From an uncultured Prevotella sp. (GTDB lineage: Bacteria; Bacteroidota; Bacteroidia; Bacteroidales; Bacteroidaceae): DNA of 23,496 bases. Under the pieces are notes generated by a model. The model was not told the origin of the DNA. It ran no database searches and saw only the letters and a program-made list of their open reading frames with translations. Positions 9,101 through 16,058 of this stretch are shown piece after piece. Position 1 is the stretch's first letter, and every line of letters begins with the position of its first letter. The position numbers and the translations under genes are program-made. The stretch covers positions 1-23,496 of the forward strand of contig CAAGEG010000013.1 of assembly GCA_900768785.1 (NCBI GenBank). Direction: 5' to 3'.

Positions 9101-9900
9101 GCATCGCAAATAGTCTTTTCTCTGTTTCTTACCGGAATGACAACAGATGCTTCATAGGCAAAATCCTGCTCATTAAAATCGGGTTCGCTATATGAAGATA
9201 TGTCAACAAGAGCACCTATCTTTGACAAATGGGCAGTCACAACTTTCTCCATTTCTATTTGAACATCACGATTAGCGGGATTGACATAGTCAAATTGCTT
9301 AACTCCGCTTGCTCGCAAATCAGTTTCTTCTTCTGTATAAAGATATTCGTTGATATGAAAGAGGCTGCCAAAACGGCTTAAATAGAGCCACAATTCATAC
9401 CACCCGGCATATAGAAAAGCAGATGATTCATATTCTTCGACAAACGTTCTCAACAACGAAGTCTTTATCATCACAACAGAACCAAAATCAAAATCATCAC
9501 GCAAGCTGCCTTCTTGCCAATCTATAACGGGATGTGGTTTCATCTCACCATTCTCCACAGACCACCTATCTGCATATACCAAAGCTGCATCTGTCTCAGC
9601 TGCAACTCTCAACATACGATGTATGGAATACTGTCCGAGTGTTACAGGTACTGTCTTCAAAAACACGAGAGCAAAATCTGCCGTACAACGGCATGCCATA
9701 TCACGTATTGCAGCAGAAGAAGATAACCCATCAACTGTCATTAAGAAGCATCCTTCAAGTGCGATATCATCAATTGACGTGTCATCAGACACAAGAATAT
9801 TGATGTTTTTTATCATTCGGCTACCTTTAAGTTGCCTCAAAGTGTTTTCTATAAAGCTATATTCCGTACAAGGCAAGAAGCAATCTATGGTTCCTTTCAT
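6103..9900 (-). CDS. Fusion protein: GT2 glycosyltransferase + DUF4922 (HIT/GalT-like) + SpoIID/LytB
   Basis: One uninterrupted frame of 1265 residues. Residues 1-230 look like a decayed glycosyltransferase-2 fold (YADRWSVENGE near 109-119 but no DxD). Residues 250-490 are an intact GT2: SVVIPVRNRE at 252-261, DNHSTDGT at 286-293, DSDD at 346-349 as metal-binding DxD, and GED at 433-435. Residues 510-830 match DUF4922: CxxC at 570-573 and HMHFQ at 649-653, the HxHxQ motif of GalT/Ap4A-phosphorylase-type enzymes with His651 as likely nucleophile. Residues 925-1265 are SpoIID/LytB: SSEM with the catalytic Glu946, zinc-site-like CADDHC at 1009-1014, and GWGHGVGLCQ at 1226-1235. SpoIID proteins are normally exported lytic transglycosylases, but no signal peptide is present, so this one appears cytoplasmic. 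It heads an operon with the AmpG-like permease 12 bp downstream. A role in recycling imported peptidoglycan fragments is inferred. Confidence 0.85.
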   Translation of the reverse strand: MKGTIDCFLPCTEYSFIENTLRQLKGSRMIKNINILVSDDTSIDDIALEGCFLMTVDGLSSSAAIRDMACRCTADFALVFLKTVPVTLGQYSIHRMLRVAAETDAALVYADRWSVENGEMKPHPVIDWQEGSLRDDFDFGSVVMIKTSLLRTFVEEYESSAFLYAGWYELWLYLSRFGSLFHINEYLYTEEETDLRASGVKQFDYVNPANRDVQIEMEKVVTAHLSKIGALVDISSYSEPDFNEQDFAYEASVVIPVRNREKTICDAVESALSQKTNFPFNVIVVDNHSTDGTTQMLQRYAKEYNGSNGKHQLIHIVPGRKDLGIGGCWNVAIDDERCGRFAVQLDSDDLYSSEQTLQTIVDAFYSQHAAMIVGSYRMCDFDLNTLPPGLISHAEWTEDNGCNNALRINGLGAPRAFFTPILRQVRFPNTSYGEDYALGLAFSRRYKIGRIYDELYLCRRWGGNSDAALSIDKINANNLYKDRLRSMELMARKQLMTSNKDVMTDNSLRRFFNRQMETWSMVRHNFRDLQGIQTRDLSVDGGTLTLQHNPARIVSTGASIDKASVNSRPCFLCAANRPKEQLVKHLDKGFEILVNPYPILPVHFTIPAVNHKPQSIIDSYDEIDILLQQYPDIMVFYNGPKCGASAPDHMHFQAGSCGVVPIQTSWPRLSRNLTSIYSISEVDNISVIDEWFCPAFLIRSTSPDNNKQLFNCIYKALPADVDGCEPMMNIIAWRTENVTHTIVFPRKKHRPDCYYAEGEEQIMVSPGALDMSGLLITPRVDDFNNISPDKAVAILREVSLSEDMMKTVVDNIKESAEASLVVKTNMFGNKEPEVQVGIVSAEKICFSLNDKYNAKGEIIEGSQIVEFSEGGLLWNGNLYRELTFSPCSNRASFSLENVTIGVNFHWERKETQTFLGTLRLVVEADKICAINCLPVEKYLVSVISSEMNATSSLEFLKAHAVISRSWLLAQISKRARQENGSNGFFSFIKKEEELIRWYDRDDHTIFDVCADDHCQRYQGITKANNIHVEQAVKDTRGRILMNDNEICDARFSKCCGGVTEEFQYCWEDKQYPYLKALRDTDANADILPDLSIETEADKWIRTSPKAFCNTQDRKILSQVLNDYDQETSDFYRWTVIYTQQELAELVSENLKIELGDIIDLQPIARGKSGRIWKLKLVGTKGTFTIGKELEIRRALSKTHLYSSAFVVDCCDVENGVPQRFVIRGAGWGHGVGLCQIGAAVMGERGYSYDKILLHYYQGAEIKKIY

Positions 9901-9941
9901 TTGTCTTTTGTTTCTATATTGGTTTTAATAATAACGTCTGT

Positions 9942-9990
9942 TGTCATATTGGCTACATCAAAGTATGTTCCGAACCACCTCAATATGACA
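9942..9990 (-). promoter_or_regulatory. Leader stem-loop ahead of the fusion gene
   Basis: TGTCATATTG (9942-9951) and CAATATGACA (9981-9990) are a perfect 10-bp inverted repeat around a 29-base loop. They lie inside the predicted leader of the fusion gene (start near 10013, ATG at 9900). No run of T follows on the minus strand, so it is not an intrinsic terminator. It could be an RNA regulatory element or a DNA operator. Confidence 0.45.
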
Positions 9991-10019
9991 TAGACATCGC
10001 TCTATATAAAATTATTATA

Positions 10020-10051
10020 CAAAGTTAAAGCTTTTATATGAACATCACAAA
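10020..10051 (-). promoter_or_regulatory. Promoter for the fusion-ampG-CDF operon
   Basis: On the minus strand TAACTTTG (10027-10020) matches the -7 box TAnnTTTG exactly, and TTTG (10051-10048) lies 20 bp upstream as the -33 box. Transcription would begin near 10013, leaving a leader of about 113 nt. Confidence 0.6.
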
Positions 10052-10106
10052 CAAAAGACATTGTTTTTAAGAACTATATGTCCATATATCGGTAATATAT
10101 AATATA

Positions 10107-10136
10107 AAAAGGAGAGACCGCTTGATCTCTCCTTTT
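10107..10136 (-). terminator. Intrinsic terminator after the receptor operon
   Basis: AAAAGGAGAGA and TCTCTCCTTTT form a perfect 11-bp stem with an 8-base loop. On the minus strand the stem is followed by TTTTTATATT when its outer A-T pairs are read as the tail. It lies 21 bp past the stop at 10158, so it ends the TonB receptor-DUF5689-OB lipoprotein operon. Confidence 0.8.
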
Positions 10137-10157
10137 CAAAAAGTATATTAAATATGC

Positions 10158-11699
10158 TTACTTTATTATTACGGTAGAACCAGATGTAAGTGTAAAGTCA
10201 TCAATCAATACATCAGCACCCGGATTCTTTGAGTTCATGATAACAACACTATAAGTACCATCTGCTGTCAATGTGAAAGTATGTATTACTTCTATCCATT
10301 CACCATTGGGAATGTTGTTTACGTAATCACCATATACATAGGATCCAACCTTTCCATCGGTTACAGGGACATATCCGGGACGAACAGAACCACCATTAGA
10401 TGTAGCAGCCTTTACATAGAACTTCATTGTATATTCACCGGCTTTCAATTCTATCTCTTTGTATCCAAGACGTTTATTTGCAGAAGTTGTACCTCCAACT
10501 TTTACAGAATAGTTACCACCATGAGCATCTGTGCTCTGAGAGAGGGTTGCATTACCTGCAGTAGAACTTGTTGTCCAATTGTTTGGAGCATTATTTACCC
10601 ATGTTTCAAAGTCTCCGTTTGGAGTTGAAGTATCTCCGGTACTGCCACCGCTTTCGCCGGTTTCAGGTTGGCCTTCTTTGACTGCAAGGCTTGCAACTTC
10701 CCATGTTGAAGAAGCGGCATCTGTACATGTATGACGAAGAGCTATAACAACCTTGCTACCTATATAAGAAGCAGGAATAGCGACTGTCTTATCTTTAAAT
10801 GTCCAAGAAGAACCAAGTCCGTCAGTGTCATAGTTCAATTGTTCCCATGTCGCCTTTGATACATCGCCATTGTAATCTTTGCTAATAACTATTGAGTTGT
10901 TTGCATTGATATCGCCTTTCTCATAATTTATTGCATGATTGATAGCCACATAAGCTTCTTTTACTGTTGAAAGGTCAACAGAAGGACTTACAAGATAAGT
11001 AACGGCAGCCTTATTTTCTTTCATACCATCTCCGTCATAATCCTTATAACCTGTAATCATGGCAGTTTTATAGTCATTATACCATGTAAGAGAACCTGAT
11101 GTAGAATGTGATGTAAAGTTTCCAAGTGAGGTTGAGAAATCTTGATTTAGCAATCCGTCAGTTGGAGTATCACTTCCTGCTGTCTGACCATTCAAAGAAT
11201 AAATATAGCTTGATCCCTTACCTACAGTTTCAGGTGTGTTTCCTTGATAATTGTAGAAAGGTCCATATACAACAACTTCATCACCTTCTTTTATCTGATC
11301 AGTACTTGTAAATTTCTTGTTTCCGAGATAATAGCTTTGGAATATATATATCTTATTTGTACCGTTAACATCATCAGAAATATAATAATTGGCATTACCA
11401 TATTGAGATGTTTCTACTTGACTTATAGATGTAATTATACCCTTTACATATATAGGGTCTGTTTTAACTGAAGCATCAGTTGTACCTTCCAAAGCAGAAA
11501 CTATATTGATAGCAGCTGCCACATTATAAGGATCATCTACTGTACCTTGACCTGTCGGTTCTACAACTACGGTTCCACCGCCTCCGCTGCCACCTTCGCT
11601 TGAGTTAGGATCATCATAAGGCATAGGCACATCTTCGCAACTTGTTAAAGTGAATGTCGCCATTGCAAGGGCAAACACTGAATATAATATCTTTTTCAT
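10158..11699 (-). CDS. Modular surface lipoprotein: OB-fold, choice-of-anchor-J-like and carbohydrate-binding-like domains
   Basis: This 513-residue protein starts with a lipoprotein signal (TLTSC, Cys21). A flexible Gly/Ser linker follows (about 31-43). Residues 50-170 read GTVDDPYNVAAA ... YVKGIITSIS ... EGDEVVVYGPF, the pattern of Bacteroidota secreted OB-fold domains (DUF6359-type), which suggests nucleic-acid or nucleotide binding. Residues 183-340 resemble a choice-of-anchor-J/DUF5017 beta-sandwich (LLNQDFSTSLGNF, then SPSVDLS). After a second Gly/Ser/Thr linker (343-362), residues 363-513 begin NGDFETW and end IDDFTL, the form of carbohydrate-binding-module-like jellyrolls. It is the third gene of the operon, 40 bp after the DUF5689 gene, with a terminator behind it. 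Acidic residues follow Cys21 (ED), weakly consistent with surface export. No catalytic motif is visible. The domain names come from pattern similarity and the ligand is unknown. Confidence 0.75.
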   Translation of the reverse strand: MKKILYSVFALAMATFTLTSCEDVPMPYDDPNSSEGGSGGGGTVVVEPTGQGTVDDPYNVAAAINIVSALEGTTDASVKTDPIYVKGIITSISQVETSQYGNANYYISDDVNGTNKIYIFQSYYLGNKKFTSTDQIKEGDEVVVYGPFYNYQGNTPETVGKGSSYIYSLNGQTAGSDTPTDGLLNQDFSTSLGNFTSHSTSGSLTWYNDYKTAMITGYKDYDGDGMKENKAAVTYLVSPSVDLSTVKEAYVAINHAINYEKGDINANNSIVISKDYNGDVSKATWEQLNYDTDGLGSSWTFKDKTVAIPASYIGSKVVIALRHTCTDAASSTWEVASLAVKEGQPETGESGGSTGDTSTPNGDFETWVNNAPNNWTTSSTAGNATLSQSTDAHGGNYSVKVGGTTSANKRLGYKEIELKAGEYTMKFYVKAATSNGGSVRPGYVPVTDGKVGSYVYGDYVNNIPNGEWIEVIHTFTLTADGTYSVVIMNSKNPGADVLIDDFTLTSGSTVIIK

Positions 11700-11739
11700 A
11701 TTGATTTGTATTTTTCTTAATGATTATTGAATATTTATT

Positions 11740-12630
11740 TTATTCAGCCATCTCTATATCTGATGACTCGCGTAGCAGTATCTGCCATGTATAGCCGTAT
11801 CTATCCGGATTTGAAGCATATACGGTGAAGATTCCTGTAAGATTTAATTTGCCTTTAGGCATTATTTGTGCAGCGAAATCGGCATAGGTGCTTGAACGCA
11901 CTACAAAGTTTGAATTTGTCTTACCATTAACTTTAATAGTACGACTTACGCCATTTCCTGCATCTTTCTCTGCATCACTTGCCCATACTTTCACTCCGTT
12001 AGCCTCTGCCATTTCCACTCCTTTTACTGTCATGACCTTACCGCATTTTGACTTAACGTAATCGGCATCTGACATTTTTTCAACATCAAACTCTTCAGGT
12101 TGCACTTTTGACGGGTCGGCTTTGCCTATGAGTTTGAATTTAGTCTGCCAAAGTATACGATTCATACGACTTGGGAATGTCTTACCACTTGAATTTGTAT
12201 ATGGAGTTCCTATTTGTGGCTGGCTACCATAATGACCTATATAGAGGTCTTTAAGGTCTATAAGTATCTCTTGTCCCACAGCAAGGTATCCATAAAGTCC
12301 ACCTTGTGATATGCAAACGAGAATACCACCCGTCTCATCTTCAACACAAATCTCGTGATAAACATTTCCTTCAATGTCATTAGCGGTAATTATACCCTTT
12401 ATCTGTACATCTTCAGAAATTTTTATCGTATCATTTGCATTCCAAGTATTACCGAAATATCTGCTCTTGAGTTCGGCTATTGAAATAACATTGGTCTCTT
12501 TCAGATTGTTGTTACCAAACTTCGGCTCATCAGAAATGTTTGAGCTCCAATCATCGTCCATACATGACACGGCAGCCATGCATACAACGAATGCCAACAA
12601 CAATTGTTTTATATATTTGATATTTTTCAT
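11740..12630 (-). CDS. DUF5689-type surface lipoprotein with OB-fold-like region
   Basis: This 296-residue lipoprotein has a signal ending AAVSC (Cys23), directly followed by MDDDW. Acidic residues right after the lipid-modified Cys are the known export signal that places lipoproteins on the outer face in several Bacteroidota. Residues 50-150 (ISIAELKSRY, then EDVQIKGIITAND, YHEICVEDETGGILV and VGQEILIDLKDLYIG) have the DUF5689 pattern, which resembles an OB-fold. A second such segment (KVMTVKGVEM, then GKLNLTGIFTVY) lies near the C-terminus. It starts 12 bp after the TonB receptor stop. Such lipoproteins accompany TonB receptors as SusD-like partners in function but not in sequence. With a secreted nuclease divergent from the operon, nucleic acid or nucleotides are the likely ligand; that is inference. 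Confidence 0.8.
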   Translation of the reverse strand: MKNIKYIKQLLLAFVVCMAAVSCMDDDWSSNISDEPKFGNNNLKETNVISIAELKSRYFGNTWNANDTIKISEDVQIKGIITANDIEGNVYHEICVEDETGGILVCISQGGLYGYLAVGQEILIDLKDLYIGHYGSQPQIGTPYTNSSGKTFPSRMNRILWQTKFKLIGKADPSKVQPEEFDVEKMSDADYVKSKCGKVMTVKGVEMAEANGVKVWASDAEKDAGNGVSRTIKVNGKTNSNFVVRSSTYADFAAQIMPKGKLNLTGIFTVYASNPDRYGYTWQILLRESSDIEMAE

Positions 12631-12642
12631 TGTCGTAAGAGT

Positions 12643-15216
12643 TTAGAATTTATATGCTACATTCAACATGCCGTTTGTTCCGAAAGCATAGAATTTGAAC
12701 GGGTTCTTTGAGAACTTATAGGCGCGAGAGTTGCCGGATAGAGTATAGTCAGAGCGGCTTTGTTCAAATCCACCCGTTGTTATATTCTGGTTATTGAGAA
12801 TGTTTGTCACCATGAAATTAATAGATAGTGAACCGTGTTTTAGATAGATGCTTCGTCCGATAGAGCCATCAAGCATAAATCCACCATGTCCTTTGGTCTG
12901 TTCCAAAGCAGACGGAAGGATCTCTCCTGTTATAAGATCATAAACAGGATCGTTTGCTGCCGTATTGTTATTATAGGCTGTTTGACGATTTTCTATTGTA
13001 CTTGCATAGCGATAACTCGGTGCATAGCTAAGATATATACGGTCATAGTAGTTGCAATTAAGGTCAACAAACCATCCACCACTATGATAGCTAATGCCAA
13101 GACTTGCAGCTGTGAGCGGAGTACCGGCATCACGCATACGGTCATTATAAACTATTTCGTCAGTATATTCGCCGGATGTAGAGTTCATGTATCTTACTTT
13201 TGAGTTGCCAACAATGCGTGCGTCACTTATAGTTCCCAAAAGTTTAACATCAAGAGCGCTACATACCTTGAATTTAAGTCCTGCTTCCAAACCATAATAT
13301 GTCTTTGTCATGCCGGTTAAAGACACATAAGAGAAGGAGTTTATATCATCGTAGTAGTAGTTTTGCCAATCGGTTACGTTTGTAATATAGCTGTAATAGG
13401 CATTAAAACTTGCATTCAACCATGAAGACTGCAACTGATAACCAATTTCAGAACTGAATACATGTTCGTTCTTTAAGTTTAGAACAAAGTCATTATTAAT
13501 TTCCGGTGAAGCGAAAGCATTTCTTGCTTGTGGAGCGCGCATTTCAAATCCAAGTCCTAAAGAAACAGAATTGCCTCTTCCAAGATTGATATTCGAGCCG
13601 AATTTTACGCCTCCGTCAACAAAGTCTGCAGTTTTGCTCTTGCCGTAAGAATTATCTGCAGCAAGTCCGTTGCGCATCTTTCCTTCACGTTGCATTGATG
13701 TATAACCTAATTTTGCAGCAATGGTGTAATTGAGACAACCGAAATTCTCGGTATAACTTGACCACAATTTGGCATTATTTACATATATATTGTAGTTGTA
13801 ACCAAACTTATCACCCTCTCCAACAACTGCATTTGGATTGTTTAGGTCATATTGAACCTCAGGAGCATTTCGGTCGTATGTGCCAAGCGCATATGTATTA
13901 ATATTGTGGAATTGTGTTGCTCCGAGCAAATCTTCCATAGTTTGATAGTGCATACCCTTGTTTGTTGCAGCAATAACTCCTAAATTGAATTTCTGTGTTT
14001 TGCTTAACTGCTTGTTCAAAGTAGAAGCGAAAGTCATAGTAAGAGCATCGTTGTGTACTGCCTGAATGTAGTACATAGCGTCACGTCCTTGTATTGACAC
14101 CTGCTTATTAGAGTATATAAGTTTGTCAAAATCTATTTGTCTGTTTGCCTTTGATGCTTTCCAAAAGCCGTATGCAGTATTCCAATCTTCCAAACATTGT
14201 GATGTGCGGTTAGCATCATCGCCTTCAAACCATACGTCAAAGTAACTGCTTGGCATATTCTTCCAATAATTGGGATGCGGATTATCAGAATTGTTATAGT
14301 TCAACTTCGTTTTTTCATACATACTATATTTACCCATAAGAGACGTAGTCAACTTTGTGTCATCGTCAATAGTCCAATCCCATGTAAACAAAGCTGTAGG
14401 AGCGAACTCGGTAACTATACGTGAGTTGCGTTTCTTTCCGTTTTGGTATCCCCAATATGGGTTATAATATTTGTCATTTGCCAACCAATACATTTCGTCA
14501 GTACCAACTCCTTGTGATGCTCTTTCAGACGGGTTGCCCCAAGTAGCGAAAGTAAGAGAGTGTTTTCCGCCTCCAAACACTTTCTGTGCAGCAAGAAAGT
14601 ATGAGAGAGAATTATAGAACGTACCTTCAACATAGCCTTCATTTGCCCAACGATATGTAACATTGCCAGAGAAAGCCCAACCTTTGCTGTTGAGACCTGA
14701 ATTGAAAGTGTACATTCCACGCAGAGTATAGTTTCTGTTTGCCCCACTTAGAGTTACTCTATGTCCTGTTGGCATTGCCGCCGGACGGAAGTTGTAGTTG
14801 TTTGAACCGCCCATTCCCGACATAGAGAATGTGTTACTTTCAAACGGCAGAGCGAACTCTACGTTGCGTGTCTGTTGATTTAGACCTCCAACATTCGAGA
14901 ATCTAAATTGTCCCGCTTCCATATCGTTCATCGGAACACCATTGACATAGACCTCGTTATATTTCTGGTCAAATGCGCGATAACGGAAGTGCGCCGGTGA
15001 GAATAGATATCCCGCTTCTCCGGCATAGATGTTAGTGTTGGAATTGACAATCGTAATGTTTTGCGACATGTTATCATCCTCACCCAACTGTGCTTCCGTG
15101 AATGTGAATGCCGCCTCACTAAGGATAGCATTCTTAAGCCCTGTGGAGTCGCTTTGGGCAAAAGCCAAAGGCGAATAGCACAAAGCAATCACTGCTAATT
15201 TCAGCTTTTTTTGCAT
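12643..15216 (-). CDS. TonB-dependent outer-membrane receptor
   Basis: This 857-residue protein starts with a signal peptide (MQKKLKLAVIALCYSPLAFA, cleaved before Q21). The plug domain spans about residues 45-170, with EVYVNGVPMNDMEAGQFRF and NVEFALPFESNTFSMSGMGG visible. The rest is a long barrel rich in alternating aromatic and Gly/Asn residues, and the protein ends in MLNVAYKF with the terminal Phe typical of outer-membrane barrels. Unlike SusC it lacks the N-terminal carboxypeptidase-regulatory-like domain. It heads an operon with two lipoproteins, has its own promoter 31 bp upstream of the ATG, and is divergent from a secreted nuclease. The receptor family is clear. Cargo is unknown; nucleic-acid fragments, nucleotides or phosphate compounds are suggested by the neighbours only. 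Confidence 0.88.
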   Translation of the reverse strand: MQKKLKLAVIALCYSPLAFAQSDSTGLKNAILSEAAFTFTEAQLGEDDNMSQNITIVNSNTNIYAGEAGYLFSPAHFRYRAFDQKYNEVYVNGVPMNDMEAGQFRFSNVGGLNQQTRNVEFALPFESNTFSMSGMGGSNNYNFRPAAMPTGHRVTLSGANRNYTLRGMYTFNSGLNSKGWAFSGNVTYRWANEGYVEGTFYNSLSYFLAAQKVFGGGKHSLTFATWGNPSERASQGVGTDEMYWLANDKYYNPYWGYQNGKKRNSRIVTEFAPTALFTWDWTIDDDTKLTTSLMGKYSMYEKTKLNYNNSDNPHPNYWKNMPSSYFDVWFEGDDANRTSQCLEDWNTAYGFWKASKANRQIDFDKLIYSNKQVSIQGRDAMYYIQAVHNDALTMTFASTLNKQLSKTQKFNLGVIAATNKGMHYQTMEDLLGATQFHNINTYALGTYDRNAPEVQYDLNNPNAVVGEGDKFGYNYNIYVNNAKLWSSYTENFGCLNYTIAAKLGYTSMQREGKMRNGLAADNSYGKSKTADFVDGGVKFGSNINLGRGNSVSLGLGFEMRAPQARNAFASPEINNDFVLNLKNEHVFSSEIGYQLQSSWLNASFNAYYSYITNVTDWQNYYYDDINSFSYVSLTGMTKTYYGLEAGLKFKVCSALDVKLLGTISDARIVGNSKVRYMNSTSGEYTDEIVYNDRMRDAGTPLTAASLGISYHSGGWFVDLNCNYYDRIYLSYAPSYRYASTIENRQTAYNNNTAANDPVYDLITGEILPSALEQTKGHGGFMLDGSIGRSIYLKHGSLSINFMVTNILNNQNITTGGFEQSRSDYTLSGNSRAYKFSKNPFKFYAFGTNGMLNVAYKF

Positions 15217-15246
15217 AATATAGGTTTTTGGTTATAATCTGAATTG

Positions 15247-15278
15247 CAAATGTAAGAATTATTTAACTACTATCCAAA
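15247..15278 (-). promoter_or_regulatory. Promoter for the TonB receptor operon
   Basis: On the minus strand TACATTTG (15254-15247) matches the -7 box TAnnTTTG, and TTTG (15278-15275) lies 20 bp upstream. Transcription would start near 15240, about 24 nt before the ATG at 15216. Confidence 0.65.
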
Positions 15279-15510
15279 TAAAAGTAAAATTTAAAATCTA
15301 TTATCTACAATAGTTTCATACCCTTTTCATAGTTTCTTAATATTGACCTACCTATCGAATAGTTAATGTGTTTGATATGAAAAAACAATTCTATTCCCAC
15401 TTTTATGCTTTAGGATGCATATTTGAGAATCACAAAAGCATTATTCTTTTGTTGGAAGCATGATGTTTGACAATGCAAAAACGCTTCCCACACAAATTAT
15501 TAAAATTTTC

Positions 15511-15616
15511 AAAAGGTGTAAAGCAATTATGTAAGGAGGGATATAAATGTGTAAATGATTTCAGAATAACAACACGGAAGTTGTAAAGCCATTAAGGAAA
15601 AACACCTTTTTTACAC
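15511..15616. repeat. GTGTAAAG-type repeats bounded by an inverted repeat
   Basis: AAAAGGTGT (15511-15519) and ACACCTTTT (15602-15610) are perfect inverted repeats. Between and at the arms lie three related direct elements: GTGTAAAG at 15516, GTGTAAAT at 15549 and TTGTAAAG at 15581, with the shared GTAAA cores 33 and 32 bp apart. An inverse copy, TTTACAC, ends at 15616. This may be a regulator-binding cluster or a folded leader or remnant. Confidence 0.4.
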
Positions 15617-15671
15617 TCTAAAAAAGCGACAAAAGACATTAAAAATCAGGCATGTCGTTTTTCATGTTTTC

Positions 15672-15750
15672 AAAGTGGCTCTTTAGGGGTCGTAAAGTGG
15701 CACTTTAGGGGTCGTAAAGTGGCACTTTAGACATGCTAAAGTGGCTCTTT
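15672..15750. repeat. Four tandem palindromes at exact 22 bp spacing
   Basis: AAAGTGGC begins at 15672, 15694, 15716 and 15738, exactly 22 bp apart. Copies 2 and 3 are perfect 15-bp palindromes TAAAGTGGCACTTTA around a central G (15693-15707 and 15715-15729). Copies 1 and 4 carry CTCTTT in the right arm. The spacers are GGGGTCG twice and then GACATGC. A 22-bp period is about two helical turns, so dimeric proteins would line up on one DNA face. It lies between the divergent promoters, about 395 bp upstream of the receptor promoter and about 260 bp upstream of the nuclease promoter. Confidence 0.75.
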
Positions 15751-16009
15751 TCAAATAACAATAAAGTCATCCTGACATTTTCAGGTGAGTTTGTGAGTAT
15801 TTTTATAGTATCATATAATGAAATCAAGAACATATTGCGGATATAAGAACCACAATAAAATGTCGGAGCAGTAAGCATGTTTACATACGAGAATTATAAA
15901 AAATCAAGTTAATTCACAAGATAATTGCATATAAAAATGCTTATATGCAGCCATGCAAGCATAAAGATGTTTTAATAAAAATTTAATAAACAATTCATTA
16001 ACTAATTAT

Positions 16010-16040
16010 TTTGTACTTAAAACCTATTTGTTTATCTTTG
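16010..16040 (+). promoter_or_regulatory. Promoter for the secreted nuclease
   Basis: TTTG at 16010-16013 and TATCTTTG at 16033-16040 match the Bacteroidota -33 and -7 boxes with a 19-bp spacer. Transcription would start near 16047, about 12 nt before the ATG at 16059. This supports that start over an upstream in-frame ATG at 16011, which lies inside the promoter. Confidence 0.7.
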
Positions 16041-16058
16041 CCGATAAATATCATACAC

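Larger units (their letters stand above)
15217..16058. other. 842 bp divergent regulatory region
   Basis: No convincing gene is present. Both edges have promoters, and the interior is dense in repeats: a 7-bp hairpin (ACAAAAG 15432-15438 with CTTTTGT 15446-15452), a GTGTAAAG-type repeat group at 15511-15616, the 22-bp palindrome array at 15672-15750, and a small hairpin CCTGA/TCAGG at 15771-15785. The region separates the receptor operon from the secreted nuclease. Confidence 0.7.

Noticed and set aside
6214..9803. Many plus-strand frames of 60-144 codons
   Set aside because: They are antisense to the continuous 1265-residue fusion gene, resemble no family and lack promoters.
14415..14747. 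Minus-strand frame of 110 codons within the receptor gene
   Set aside because: It is an alternative frame of the TonB receptor gene with no family resemblance.
15672..15750. CRISPR array
   Set aside because: The repeats are palindromic units separated by 7 bp and two of the three spacers are identical; there are no cas genes, so it is not CRISPR.
16011..16058. Upstream ATG for the secreted nuclease
   Set aside because: It lies in the -33 box of a well-matched promoter and would bury the signal peptide behind 16 residues.
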